Of a stretch of 64,000 nucleotides of DNA, positions 12,711-32,951 are shown piece after piece. How positions within the stretch are numbered: the stretch's first letter is position 1; the number at the start of each line of letters is the position of its first letter. Origin of the DNA: Xestospongia muta (Eukaryota; Porifera; Demospongiae; Haplosclerida; Petrosiidae); contig OY848931.1 in assembly GCA_963693285.1 (NCBI GenBank), positions 4,506,079-4,570,078 of the forward strand, written 5' to 3'. The position numbers and the translations under genes are program-made. The notes beneath the pieces are model-generated. The model did no database searches and was not told the DNA's origin. It worked only from the letters and a program-made list of their open reading frames with translations.

Positions 12711-13914
12711 TGCTATTAAATCTGAGAGAAAGAAAGAGCATGTGCATTGATGAGTTTGACTTGTTTAATTATTGTAGGTGATGTAATCTATTAATCTCAT
12801 ACCGTGTAGTTTCTCATTAAAATTGTTAATAATAGTTTAGAAAACATGTACTCTTATCAAAAGTCAAAGAACAAAGTCATCATAATTTGTACTACTGTTT
12901 GTTTAAAGCCAATAGGCTATTGTTTGTTTGTTAATGTAACGAATGACTTTTATCTTTATGAATTAGTGTCATCATAACTTATACTAGTGTTTGTTTAAAG
13001 CCAATAGGCCAATGATTGAGTGTTAATACAATGAATGGCTTTTGCTCTTTATGAATTAGTGTACAAAGCAATCAACGAATTAGGGAAATCTAATATGTGA
13101 GTTTCAGTTACAACCCAACTTACTTAACCCATTATTAGTATATATCAAAACCACAAATATTATAAAAAATTTGGATATTATAATCATTTAAAATCCCTAA
13201 CTGGCAACCTCAACAGCTATAAGACAAGACCAAGGACTCACAATCATTGTATGTCCACAGTACTATTGATTATTATATTCACAACACGATATTAAATCAT
13301 TTATTTGGTTAAGGAATCAAATTCATTCTTAAATTATGTATGATGCAAGCAAACAAATCGATGTCACCATTCTGGATTTAAGAGGGGATAATTAGTACAC
13401 GTGACAGCTTCTTGAAAACAAATTATAAGCAGTGGTTAAGAGTGGAGGTCACTCAAACACTCAGGTTAATACCTTAATTGATTTGAGCAAGAATCAACGA
13501 CTTCTCATAGTACAATGTACAATGATGAACAAATTCTTTCGCTAATATACACTTACCACTTATCGGTGTTATTTCTTTAGACTGAAGTGGTTTTACTTCC
13601 ACAGTTAATATACTATAGACTGTGAGAGCAGAGAGAGTAGATATCGAAGTCAAGTTAATATTAACGTTTCTATAATAACAGAGCAGTCTCTAGTGGGCAA
13701 GACCGGTAAGTCGTTAAATAAAATATCACGTGATCTAAAGGAACTTATAGCAACACGATTGATTAAATCCACACCCGACGTCTCTTATCAGGAAGGTTTT
13801 GCTGCCACGATTTGTTTGCAAAATATTGTAAACCAGGGATCATACCCACGAAAGACTGGATACAATACGTAAGCATTAATCCTACATATTTTATCAGATT
13901 AACCTTAAGGAAGT
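12711..13914. promoter_or_regulatory. Divergent promoter region between genes C and D
   Basis: About 1.2 kb between two head-to-head family members. Near 13557 on the minus strand a good donor (G|GTAAGTG) could end a 5' untranslated exon of gene C that joins at about 12722, just upstream of its start codon. That would leave a shared promoter core at roughly 13640-13900. No TATA box can be assigned with confidence. The stretch also holds the duplicated segment at 12878-13063. Confidence 0.5.
12878..13063. repeat. Imperfect tandem repeat (~92 bp x2) containing a CCAAT sequence
   Basis: Two adjacent copies, about 12878-12969 and 12970-13063. Both contain the core GTTTGTTTAAAGCCAATAGG and end in TTTATGAATTAGTGT. 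Each carries a CCAAT pentamer, so the repeat may be part of the upstream control region of gene C or its 5' untranslated intron. Confidence 0.7.
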
Positions 13915-16900
13915 ATGTCTGTGAATTCAGAAGTGGAGTTGCGACGTGTCACGAATTACAATTCACAAACAAGCTCATGGGATCAAGTAAGATGATAGCT
14001 ATACACGTGTGTATTGTATATACAATGACAGATGAATGGCTGTACAGTAATAATGGTTAATAACTTTTAAATTTGTGATTTATTCAATATTGCTGTGATC
14101 ATCAGATCGTTAATATTTTTGATAAGCTTAAAGGTCCACTAGATGTTAGATGTTGCTTGTTATAAATAGAAAATATTATACACTGTGCAAGTGTTAGGAA
14201 CTTGGGAGGTTGTGTAGTCTGGGCACATGTCTACCATGTGCTTGCTTGTTATGTACTTGTAATAGATAATTAAGGGAGCATCTTAATTACTCATGCATTG
14301 CAATTTAGTATGAACTGAACTGTGTTTGAATTAGCTTTCAATTGAACAAATTATTACTAGATTAGAGTCTGAAGTGTAGTTTTAATAGCTTAACAATGAT
14401 AATGTCAAGTTCTTAGAGTACTTACTAGTACTGCTATTGAATTTTACGTCAGTAAACTGTGACAAGAGTTATGATATGTCACTGTACATGTTTTATCATC
14501 AACTGTTGTAAATTTACTAAAAAATATTCTTGAATTTGCTAAAAGTATATATTTATGCATTCTCTAGACTCTTGGAAGTAATCCTTCATATAGCTCGTAT
14601 AATCACCAAAACAAACCCAATGATGTTGTAGACCCAACCTCCAATGAGAGAATGTATGACGTTGTCCCAGGGGAAAAATCATCACACCTCCCAGACCCAC
14701 GACAGACCACACCAAACACTCTTTATGCTTCTCGTGGAGAAACCCTTTCTCATCCCACAGCTACCCTGGAGATGCAATCATATTCTGCAGATAATACAGC
14801 TGAAGTAGATGTTGATTATGTATCGTCTAAATGCTTGCGTGTGTTGTGTTTGTCCATCTTAGTAGTCGTGAGTCTCTTCTTAGCTATTGTGGCCGTTGTC
14901 TTGGTGATGTTACTTTGGTTTGGTGTATATACACCTGATTATACTTGTCCTACCACTTCATCTCCTACTACACAGCCTCAATTAGGTAGTTCACCGCCTA
15001 CTGAATCTCCTACCACCTGTATCTGTCCTGGTGAGTCTTTGTATTTGTATGTATTTACTTCTTAGAATTGTGTGTAATCCTCACATCATTTTGATTGTGT
15101 GTTAATTCCTCCATTGTTACGTGCTAATTCCTCCATTGTTGTGTGCACAATATTTGCTTTCTCTTGTACTTGTTTGCTTAGTAAGCATCCAAATGGTTTG
15201 GTCTAGAAACTATTCCCATGATGATAACTGTTTTCGAATTACTATCTTTTAAGTAAACAAACCACATGACCACTAGGAGGCATAATAGTATTATATAATA
15301 CGATGTAGAGGAGGAGGACCAATTTGGTTGTTGTGGTTTGGTTTCTCATTTACATGTGTATTCACTAATGGTATTTGTCCTGATATTGTACCATCAATGA
15401 AGTTAGACTTAAGTTCCTCTTATAGACAAAGCTGTGTCAATGGTAACAGTATGTACAGTAATGATTTCATACTAATTGTTTTTATAGTAGTCAATAGTCA
15501 ACAGCCTCTTGTTGACAGGCCCCTTTCTAAAAGGAGGAGGGTTTATTTTACACCTTTACTAAGTTAGTAGATAGGAGGCAAAGAAATAGCTAAAAAAGGA
15601 CATTTCAAATTAGTTACCATACCTAAGCATTCCTTGTCATTAAAGTACATATTACAACATGTGCTGTGTGATGTTTGAGGTGGACAGAATTTCATTAAGT
15701 CAATTGTTGCTATATTAGTGAGCAGCTTGTCAATGGACACATCTTGTATCAATGGCATTGTAAATGCTGTAAAGTTTCTATGTCTATGTTGTATACATAG
15801 ATTGAGAGCAGGTGTGATCTAATACTAAAGTCATTTATACTATAACTAGTGTGGAGTAGAGTTGACATATTAGTACGTATTCAATTAGTGTTAATACAAG
15901 AGCCAATGCAACTGCAATATCTCTTACTGTTGCTAGTAGATTTACTGATGCTTATACCTTATCTATTAAAGGGACTATCCAGTCTGAATGCAAAGGCAAT
16001 TTTTAATATATTTCTTATAGTCTTGAGTATTGGACTGTGAAAACTGTAGTGATTGCTAACCAAACCACCCCCCTCTCTTGTAGTAATAGTGTGTGATTAA
16101 CATTACTTGTTTTGCAATGTGTACCAACACGAGTATATAGACAGGATGTATTAATTATTTGATTTTTATGTATTCTCTTTCCTTCTCTAGCTCCAAATCT
16201 ATCTTCTATAATAATACGAATTGAGGTGAAATATTTAAGTTAATTCTATCCGTGTATGTGTGAAGTTAATAATGAGTATATTCATTGGTGGTTAAAAGTA
16301 TTATCACGAACTATGGAAACTGTCACAGTATATGATAATATGTTCGTGATACTGGATGGATGGGTTACAGAGAAGGATACTTGTGTTAGTAGACATTTAG
16401 TTTTTGGTCTTTTCTTTTACAGTATACTGTTATTGTTTTACATAATATTGTTTCTTGTGGTAATTATTTTACATAACATTTTTTCTTGGGTAAATGTTTT
16501 TACGTAACATTGTTTCTTGGGTATGTATGTTTGTGTTTATTGTCATTCCTATTCTGTCTCATTCCCAATCCAGGAAGAGACTGAAAATCTGACTAAGCTC
16601 ATAAAATTATTGGATGGTGATATCGACGATTTTGTATCTCAGGTACAAATATCTGTTCAGATCTAACATCTAACTCTCTCTCTCTCACGCACACACACAC
16701 ACACAAACACACATTCAGAGTAATGCCACTAATAACGATCTCAGATTGCAGGCAAACTCTATCGGTACATTTATCACTAATGTCAATGATACCTGTCATG
16801 AAACACTTGTCAATCTGACGTCTCAAAATGCTTCTATAGCTGGGCTCAATTTTAATGCTGAACTACAGAATGTGGCTGTCTTCAACAGTTGTATTTATGA

Positions 16901-17663
16901 ATATGTTGATAATTGTTCTATGCCTGAAACTGTCTTCAACTGTACCACAAACTACCATAACGTCTTAGTAGATGTAAGTTATATAGATATTAATAATATT
17001 GTGTGTATTTGCCATGGAAACTGACCTCTTAAGTGGAAGTAGTAAAAAATGTTAAATGACTAGTTTAAAAGCAGTACTGGAAGATGAATGTATAAAAAAT
17101 GAGTTATATATCCAAACGTTTTGGTAGACACCTTCATAATTGGCTACATTTGTCATGCTAGTATTATCCACTGTTAATTTCTAATTATATAATTTTTATT
17201 TTAACCATTTTAGTGGCAAACTGTTTAATATTTTAGCCTCCAACAAAAATGGCCACATGGTATTTCAGTTCCTATTAAGCTTTAAGAAAACACACTTTCT
17301 TTTGTTACTGACTTTTCAATTCCACACCATATTAGTTAATCACTGTAGCAAATACTGAGTACTCTTATTATACTTTAGGGCTATTACAATTTGGATTTAG
17401 CCTGTCATGTTAGTAACACAGGAACTAATCAAGCTGTATTATATGGTCCACTTTCAAATCTTCGCTTCACTCCTCAAAGTGGACAGACCATCAACAATGC
17501 TGATTCTGCCAATGTCGTCTTCTCAAAATCACAGATGAGATGCGAATGTTCGCTAATAGCATTGACTGATTCAGCACCGAGAAATGAAGTAATAACATGT
17601 AATCTGTTTCGTTTACGATGTCCAATTGTAACCACACTAAATGTCTCTTTAGTGACACCATGA
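13915..17663 (+). CDS. Gene D: divergent type II membrane protein of the same family
   Basis: Six exons: 13915-13986 (start MSVNSEVELRRV), 14568-15030, 16191-16225, 16574-16642, 16719-16973, 17379-17663; phases agree at all joins, 392 residues. The cytoplasmic part has NPSYSSY near its start and NTLYASRGETLSHPT, which lines up with NAIYASCGGGDTLKHPT of gene C. The helix is LCLSILVVVSLFLAIVAVVLVMLL, followed by a Thr/Pro-rich linker with CICPG. A stalk exon (LTKLIKLLDGDIDDFVSQ) precedes the ectodomain, which keeps the C.C...C..RCP cysteine pattern (MRCECSLIALT ... NLFRLRCP) and N-glycosylation sites but has otherwise diverged from C and E-H. It is divergently oriented from C. Small exons 3 and 4 are my reading. 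Confidence 0.78.
15031..16190 (+). other. Long intron of gene D with degenerate remnants
   Basis: This 1.16-kb intron is unusually long for the locus. A segment at about 15900-16010 reads as a degenerate coding-like stretch (ATAISLTVASRFTDAYTLS) that ends in a stop, and about 15310-15370 reads LWFGFSFT near ICPD, recalling the helix/linker exon. These may be decayed exon copies. The evidence is weak. Confidence 0.35.
16672..16712. repeat. CT/CA microsatellite in a gene D intron
   Basis: A (TC)n run followed by (AC)n directly before the acceptor of the ectodomain exon at 16719; it may act as the pyrimidine tract. Confidence 0.8.
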
Positions 17664-17892
17664 TAATATAACATATACCCTCTTGTAAAACATTTTCAAT
17701 CACAAATAATTATATTAGTTAGCAATATCATAATTCTATTGTAGTTGTTTTCTTGTTGTTGTTATTATATGTTGCTTTAAACCTCTTATACTCTTTTATT
17801 TGTGTTGTGATCTATTTTTGAATTAAATTTCTTTCTATCATTGATCATAAAGACCACACCTATTTAATTCAGCATACAGCAGGGGTGTCGTG

Positions 17893-20547
17893 ATGGCCAA
17901 TTTGGAATATGGTCTTTTAAGTAAGAAAACCAACCGGGCTATTCCTCTGAACCATATTGGAGTTAAGGGTCATATCACTGGATATACTGTTGGTTTGGAA
18001 GCTAGACTCACTTATCATAATGATTCCAGTGACCCAGTGGAAGTTTTATTTCGATTTCCTGTCGGGGAGACCATGGCTGTTGTAGGTCTCGAAGCTGTAA
18101 TTGGAGGGATTACAATTCGAGGAGAAGTGAGTATATAATTATGTCTCTTGTATCCAGGCCATTTCATAGTGCCATTGGAGATGAGGCTAGCCCCTCCTCA
18201 AAATAATAGTTGTAAATTTTATCCAGTCAATGCGATTACTCTTAGCTGTTCTTTTTTACAGATACAAGAAAAGGAGAAAGCAAGAGCAACTTATGATGAT
18301 GCTATAGCTTCTGGCTTAACAGCAGCTATCGGTGAAGAGAAAACCGGTGATATATTTAGCCTAGCACTTGGTAACCTTCCTCCTAAAGGAGATGCTACAA
18401 TATCTTTGAAACTGGTCGATGAATTACCATTAGAAAGTGAATCAGAAGCTGTACGCTTCACCCTTCCAACTGTCCTCAAACCTCGTTATACACCAGCTGG
18501 TTCTGTTGATCCCTTGGCTCCTGTTAAAGACGAGGGAGGTTCTCAAGTAGCACATGGAAATGCCACAATCTCTGACTTTATTCTTGAAGTTAATGGAATT
18601 GATATAATATCGAATATTACTTCACCTACTCATGATATTGTTGTTATTGATAAGACTGACCTCAAAGAAGTATCTTTGAAGAGTACTAGTTCTCTTGACA
18701 AAGATTTCATTTTGTTTATTACATACAAAGAGCCTCATCAACCACGAAGTGTCGTGGAAGGAGGGCAATCAGGAGTAGAAAATGACTTTATGTCATCTCA
18801 TGTTGTAATGCTTGATTTTTTTCCAGATTTTGCTAGCATACCTGCTTCTTGTGAGTTTGTTTTCCTCATAGATCGTAGTGGTAGCATGGCTGGTACTCCA
18901 ATAAAGCAAGCTAGGGAGACACTGATTCTCTTCTTGAAAAGTATTCCTCCTGGTTGTTACTTTAATATCATTGGGTTTGGTAGCGACTTTCGTCATCTCT
19001 TTCCTCAAAGTGTTCCCTATAACCAAGCCAATTTGGATAAAGCATTAAGACATGCTGAGACATTGAGTGCTGATCTAGGGGGGACAGAACTCTTGCCACC
19101 ATTGCGTTACATCTTTAATCGAGAAATGGTTCCTGGTTTGCCTCGACAAGTGTTTGTATTAACCGATGGTTCTGTTAGTAATACTAAAGCATGTATTAGT
19201 ATTGCTAAAGAGAATGCTCATGTAGCAAGGTGAGTTACTAGAAGATGGAGGAAATATCATAACTATAGCTAGGTATATTGTTTTCAACTATGAATTAAGA
19301 CTTGATCTCTGTTGTTTTCAAGAGTGTTCACATTTGGAATTGGTTCTGGTGTATCAACTGAGCTAGTGAAAGGTCTTGCTAGAGCTGGCAATGGAAGTGC
19401 TGAGTTTGTTCAGGCAGGAGAAAGAATGCAACCAAAAGTAATTTTATTACACTAATTCAATAATTCCATACTCCTTTTCATTTGTGTATAGGTCATTAGT
19501 AGTCTAAAAAAAGTATTGCAGCCTTCAGTGACAAATGTACAACTTCAGTTCACAGTTCCTACTGGTATTGAAGTGCTACAGGCTCCTGCCAAGATCCCTG
19601 CTGTATTTAGAGGAGAACGTCTCATAATGTATGGTGTTTTGAAAGGTGGAGGTACGGCACAAGGTCAATGTACAGCAACACTCACTGGACAGGTTCTCAG
19701 TAAAGTTATAGAACACAAATTAAATTTTGTGATTGGTTCTGCTCCATCTTTGTCGTCGTTGGTGCACCAATTGGCTGCAAAATGTCTTATTAAAGATTGG
19801 CAGTCTGGGAATGGACCTGCTATGAATTGGTCTGAGCCTGAGAAGAAAGCAGCCATTGTGAAGTTGAGTCTAGAATCTAATGTAGTGTCATCGTATACTG
19901 CATATGTGGTAGTCAATGAAGATCAGAAGGAACCCATTGAAGGTGCACTCAAAATCTGGGATGTGACTGCTGCTAAAGAGAGGGTGAGAAGATACTCTGA
20001 TTCTAGTGGCTCTAACTCCAGTCTTAACTCATCTGAAGATGATGAGGATATGCTTGTAGGACTGGCTGTACCCCAATGTGAAGAACTAACTATAGAAATG
20101 GTTGAAAATGAATTATTAGACTTTAAAGAAGAGCTTGAAGAAGAAGAAGAAGAATCAAGCCCCTCAATTGTCCATCGTAAAGTTTTCGGCAACAATAATT
20201 TGCTGTCTAAGAAAAAGAAGACACAACCAAGTATTGATAGTAGTATCTTTGATCGTTTGTCACAACTCGTGGGACTACAGACTGCTGAGGGGTACTGGAA
20301 GTTGAACGATTCTCTGGCTACATTACTTGGGCAAACCCTTTCTCAGTTACAGAGCATTTGTCCAAGTGGTCAAAATTTTGAAGTGTGGGCAACTATACTG
20401 AGTCTATGTTGCCTTGAGACAACGTTTTTAGCTCAGAAAGATGAATGGGAATTAGTTGCTGCAAAAGCTGAACAATGGCTATTGACTATTGTTGGATCAG
20501 AAGCTCTGTCTTCACTTAAACAAGCTGCAACGAAATGCTTGAATTGA
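17893..20547 (+). CDS. VWA5A: VWA5A-like protein (VIT + von Willebrand A domain)
   Basis: Four exons, 17893-18126, 18262-19229, 19323-19437 and 19492-20547, give 790 residues with correct phase; vertebrate VWA5A is of similar length. Start ATG 17893 (MANLEYGLLSKKTNRAIPL). Residues ~10-135 form the VIT domain (EVLFRFPVGETMAV, then IQEKEKARATYDDAIASG and GDIFSLALGNLPP). Residues ~275-445 form the VWA domain, with a complete MIDAS sequence FLIDRSGSMAG at about 279-289 (D282, S284, S286) and VLTDGSVSN. The C-terminal third includes an acidic/serine-rich linker (EEDEDMLVGL ... EELEEEEEESS) and the conserved helical end (FDRLSQLVGLQTAEGYWKL). It is predicted cytosolic with no signal peptide. VWA5A (LOH11CR2A) is little characterised. 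The gene lies between members D and E of the receptor cluster and is not related to them. Confidence 0.93.
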
Positions 20548-20751
20548 AGCCACCAACTGTTTAATAGTTGTAGATTCTTTCCCTTTTTAATTTTTATTGC
20601 ATAATAATAATTTTTTTACCCTCTATTTAATTTTTATATGGGGGTTGTTGATCCGCTTGCTCCATTGTTCTCAGTATGAAATTTGCGTAAGAGGTTATTA
20701 CAGTTCTAGTTGTCTTTATATCTTAAAACTTCAGTTGAAAAAGAGACAGAA

Positions 20752-24559
<3,808 letters not shown>

Positions 24560-25522
24560 CATTGAGCACAATCCTGTTTAATTCATTCTTAGAATTTTAT
24601 TTCTATGTTTTTAGTTACAACAAGTCACAACTTATTTGTAACAATTGTGTTAGACAATATCCTTATAACAGGGACGTAGTCACACTTACCTAGTTTAATA
24701 GGTATTTTCAGTTTCAATATGATCATGATTTATAGAGATCTTCTTTTTAATTACTGTCTGTGACAGTATTTTATGATAATATAACAAATTACCTTTTATT
24801 TCTTCAATAGTTATTATTGGAGTGGACATTATTGTGTTTATATATATATGATTTATTTTATACTATTTGTTATAACTGTGTTTGTTTGTTTGTTAACATC
24901 TTTTGTCAACTGTACTACTAAAAGAATGTCAATAATACATTGAATTTATAAAAGTGATGTTCAATTGAATCATGAAGAAAAACATCTAAGCAATGATGTG
25001 ATACCTCTTTTGAAAAGACCTACTTGTAGTACTATCTGTTATATAAGTGGATCACATTGTATTAATGATTAGTTTTTAAATAATGAGTTATTAGTCTTCC
25101 TTCTTATTAGTGGCCTCTTACGATTTTTCTTAGAGAGCAAAGATACAATGACTCAATCCATTTACCAGGAGTGACTAACTCTATTATTGCAATTGTTTGC
25201 CATACTATATGACATTTGGATCTTCACTGAAGATAATGTATCTCCAACTCCATAACTTAACTGTTACATCAAATTAATGTATTTGTGTGAGAACATTGCC
25301 AATGAGGTAATAATATACCATTAATTCATTCTCAGTGTCATATGTATTATTAGCTACTTGTTGTTTATTTGGTGTATGTACAATACAATATCATAATATA
25401 ATAGACTCTAATTTATTATAATTAGTAACGGTTGTTTTTCTAGACAGTTATTTAATGTGTGTTTATCATCCCCACAATCCTACTTACTATACTATGTGTA
25501 TTTGTATTGATAAGAGATAAAA
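24560..25522. other. Duplicated spacer between genes E and F
   Basis: About 960 bases of AT-rich sequence. It is nearly identical to 27450-28477 and 31990-32951, so the spacer was duplicated along with the genes. No exon is seen. The last ~100 bases before the F start are conserved in all three copies and should contain the promoter. Confidence 0.7.
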
Positions 25523-27449
25523 ATGGCTGAGAGATCTGCTGACTATGACATTTCTGTTTCTTCTAATCCTTGTTATGAGCAGACTGATGTGATGATAACT
25601 GTCACAGACAATGAAGCTTATGAAGTAAACCATCCTGCTACACCCAATACAAGATCATCTAGTGATGAAGTATATATTGAGTCATTTTTCCCTCCTACGT
25701 ATACTGACCATGAAATATCAGTATCCTTATATGAGATCATAGAAAGTGGTTCATATCAGGAGAAAGAACAAGCCAAGTTATCTGGTGATCTTGAATGCCT
25801 CAAAGTTATTGATGAAGGTGACAATGGTTCTACTACTAAAAGGATCTCAACAGTAAGATTACCTGCTGACTATGAAGTGCCAGTGTCCTCTTATAAGACT
25901 ATGGAAAGTGTTCCAGGTCACAATGATTCTGCTACTAAGAAGATCTCAACAGTAAGATTACCTGCTGACTATGAAGTGCCAGTGTCCTCTTATGAGACTA
26001 TGGAAAGTGTTTCAACTAAGAACACTGACAATCCACTTGAAATGATTGATGAAAGCGGAGACGGTCCTTTTACCAGTAAGCTCTCAAAAGTAACTAACAT
26101 TGCTTATCATACTACAGTCAATACAAGGCAATCGGATCTTACAGTTGAAAATAATGTGTTAGACAAAGAAGACAACATTGTTGTCTCCCCAAATCAGTCA
26201 TATGTCCAAGTTTTGCCACAAAATCAACACCTTATCAAAAAGAAAGCAACAAAATCTTGTTTACATCAAGATCTTACTACTAAAGAATATGTTATTGGTG
26301 CTGTGGCTATCATATCAATTATTATATCTTCTATAACAATTGGTCTAGGAATTACAGTACCAACAAACCAGATTTTTATTCTAGGAAATGCAACTATTCA
26401 AGAAGAAATGAAGCTAACTTCTATAAAAGTGTGTAATTGTTCAGGTTTGTCTTTAATGATTTAATATATAATTAGTTTTACATTTTCTCTAGTTCCCTTT
26501 TTTCCTGAAAATAAGTTCTCATCAGTAAGTAGTGTCATATAAATGGCCATTATCTTTAATATTTTCCATTAGCAACTTGTTGAATTATTACACATTTCAC
26601 AAGAACTACAATACTTGAAGTTTAATCAAGTGAGTATATAGTAATATAGTTGTACTGTGTGTTCAATGTCTATCTTGTCTAAATTTTGTCTGTTAAAATC
26701 TAAATTATATTGGCACTAAAAAGGCTTGTACATGAACTAATTGATGATGACATGATGAAAGTCAATTTTTGGTAGAGTGTCCACATTATGTGTAGTTATT
26801 TATTAGACCGTACTTTATTGTATATTAAACTGATAAACAACATACATAAATTAAAGTATAGAGTTCCTACTGGACCAACAAACACTTTTAATATTGTTAT
26901 GTGTACTTGTCTTATAGAATACATTAGTAGTTGATATTCGTCAACGACTACATAACTTGTTGTCTCGGATCAAAGCTATTAATAAATCCATTGAACAAAT
27001 TAGACCACTCTCTAATCAACCTCGATCACTCCATCTTACTGGAATAAACTTACCATCTAGTTTCTCTATTAATATCATTGATAGATGTACTATCACTGAG
27101 AGTAATACTGCTACTGTAAATCCTCCTGTGAGTGATGTCATAGTTGGTGCATTTTATGCTCCAGGAATTTTGCCAATCATTAATAATGTGAGTCGTTAGC
27201 AAATAATATCTCCTACTGTCAATAATTGAATACTATTATCTTTTAAATATTGTAACACATCATTCTTTATAGGAGGGCATTGTTGTTGACTTTGTGTGTC
27301 AAACATTTCATACATCCAATCTTCCAATGAATACAAGTACTTCAATAGGAACACGTATTCTACCAGGTCAAACAATATCCAATCCTAAAGATATAGTTGA
27401 AGTATTCAAGAAGTTTGTCAATGTTTTAATTTTGGTACATCATCAGTAA
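25523..27449 (+). CDS. Gene F: type II membrane protein, ectodomain cut short by a 10-nt deletion
   Basis: Exons 25523-26444, 26493-26524, 26573-26629, 26918-27187, 27273-27449. The cytoplasmic part (about 245 residues) has SSNPCYEQTD, SVSLYEII, and two copies of a 29-residue repeat around LPADYEVPVSSYETMESV. Helix: YVIGAVAIISIIISSITIGLGI. Donor G|GTTTGT follows CNCS. The stalk is QLVELLHISQELQYLKFNQ. In the final exon ten bases present in E and G (between the two AAG codons and TTTGTCAATG) are missing at about 27414. The frame then shifts and stops at 27447, deleting the C.C...C...C cysteine block and about 35 residues. Predicted product 485 residues. It is either a pseudogene in progress or a variant with a changed ectodomain end. 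Confidence 0.82.
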
Positions 27450-28477
27450 AATGTCGCTATTTTGCTACTCGTTGTCCACTTGAGTATGGATCAGTAAATA
27501 CAACATTACATACATAACATTGAGCACAATCCTGTTTAACTCATTCTTAGAATTTTATTTCTATGTTTTTAGTTACAACAAGTCACAACTTATTTGTAAC
27601 AATTGTGTTAGACAATGTCCTTATAACAGGGACGTAGTCACACTTACCTAGTTTAATAGGTATTTTCAGTTTCAATATGATCATGATTTATAGAGATCTT
27701 CTTTTTAATTACTGTCTGTGACAGTATTTTATGATAATATAACAAATTACCTTTTATTTCTTCAATAGTTATTATTGGAGCGGACATTATTGTGTTTATA
27801 TATATATGATTTATTTTATACTATTTGTTATAACTGTGTTTGTTTGTTTGTTAACATCTTTTGTCAACTGTACTACTAAAAGAATCTCAATGATACATTG
27901 AATTTATAAAAGTGATGTTCAATTGAATCATGAAGAAAAACATCTAAGCAATGATGTGATACTCCTTTTGAAAAGACCTACTTGTAGTACTATCTGTTAT
28001 ATAAGTGGATCATATTGTATTAATGATTAGTTTTTAAATAATGAGTTATTAGTCTTCCTTCTTATTAGTGCCCTCTTATAATATTTCTTAGAGAGCAAGG
28101 ATACAATGACTCAATCCATTTACCAGGAGTACTAGTGACTAACTCTATTACTGTTTTCCATACTATATGACATTTGGATCTTCACTGAAGACAATGTATC
28201 TCCAACTCCATAACTTAACTGTTACATCAAATTAATGTATTTGTAGAAAAATTGCCAATTAGGTAATAATATACCATTAACTCATTCTCAGTGTCATGCG
28301 TTTTATTAGCTACTTGTTGTTCATTTAGTGTATGTACAATACAATATCATAATATAATAGACTCAAATTTATTATAATTGGTAACAGTTGTTTTTCTAGA
28401 CAGTTATTTAATGTGTGTTTATCATCCCACATTCCCACTTACTATACTATGTGTATTTGTATTGATAAGAGATAAAA
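27450..28477. other. Duplicated spacer between genes F and G (includes F's dead 3' coding remnant)
   Basis: The first ~70 bases are the now untranslated remainder of the F ectodomain exon, still matching E and G (to about 27516). The rest is a copy of the 24560-25522 spacer with small indels. No other gene is seen. Confidence 0.7.
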
Positions 28478-31989
<3,512 letters not shown>

Positions 31990-32951
31990 CATTGAGCACA
32001 ATCCTGTTTAACTCATTCTTAGAATTTTATTTCTATGTTTTTAGTTACAACAAGTCACAACTTATTTGTAACAATTGTGTTAGACAATGTCCTTATAACA
32101 GGGACATAGTCACACTTACCTAGTTTAATAGGTATTTTCAGTTTCAATATGATCATGATTTATAGAGATCTTCTTTTTAATTACTGTCTGTGACAGTATT
32201 TTATGATAATATAACAAATTACCTTTTATTTCTTCAATAGTTATTATTGGAGTGGACATTATTGTGTTTATATATATATGATTTATTTTATACTATTTGT
32301 TATAACTGTGTTTGTTTGTTTGTTAACATCTTTTGTCAACTGTACTACTAAAAGAATGTCAATAATACATTGAATTTATAAAAGTGATGTTCAATTGAAT
32401 CATGAAGAAAAACATCTAAGCAATGATGTGATACCTCTTTTGAAAAGACCTACTTGTAGTACTATCTGTTATATAAGTGGATCATATTGTATTAATGTTT
32501 AGTTTTTAAATAATGAGCTATTAGTCTTCCTTCTTATTAGTGCCCTCTTATGATTTTTCTTAGAGAGCAAGGATACAATGACTCAATTCATTTACCAGGA
32601 GTGACTAACTCTATTACTGTTTGCCATACTATATGACATTTGGATCTTCACTGAAGATAATGTATCTCCAACTCCATAACTTAACTGTTACATCAAATTA
32701 ATGTATTTGTGTGGGAACATAGCCAATTAGGTAATAATATACAATTAATTCATTCTCAGTGTCATATGTATTATTAGCTACTTGTTGTTTATTTGGTATA
32801 TGTACAATACAATATCATAATATAATAGACTCTACTTTATTATAATTGGCAATGTAGTGGTTTTTCTAAACAGTTATCTATCGACACTAAATGTTTTGTT
32901 TATCATCCCACTTACTAATACTGTGTACATTTGTATTGATGAAAGGTAAAA
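31990..32951. other. Duplicated spacer between genes G and H
   Basis: The third copy of the intergenic spacer, closest to 24560-25522. The last ~90 bases before the H start differ from the E/F and F/G copies, so the H promoter may not be equivalent. No gene is seen. Confidence 0.7.

Noticed and set aside
15310..16040. Coding-like segments within the second intron of gene D
   Set aside because: Short, interrupted by stops and not bounded by phase-compatible splice sites. At most decayed exon copies.
18148..18261. Upstream extension of the second VWA5A exon (MYPGHFIVPLE...)
   Set aside because: It is the open intron before the acceptor at 18262. The VIT domain continues only when it is removed.
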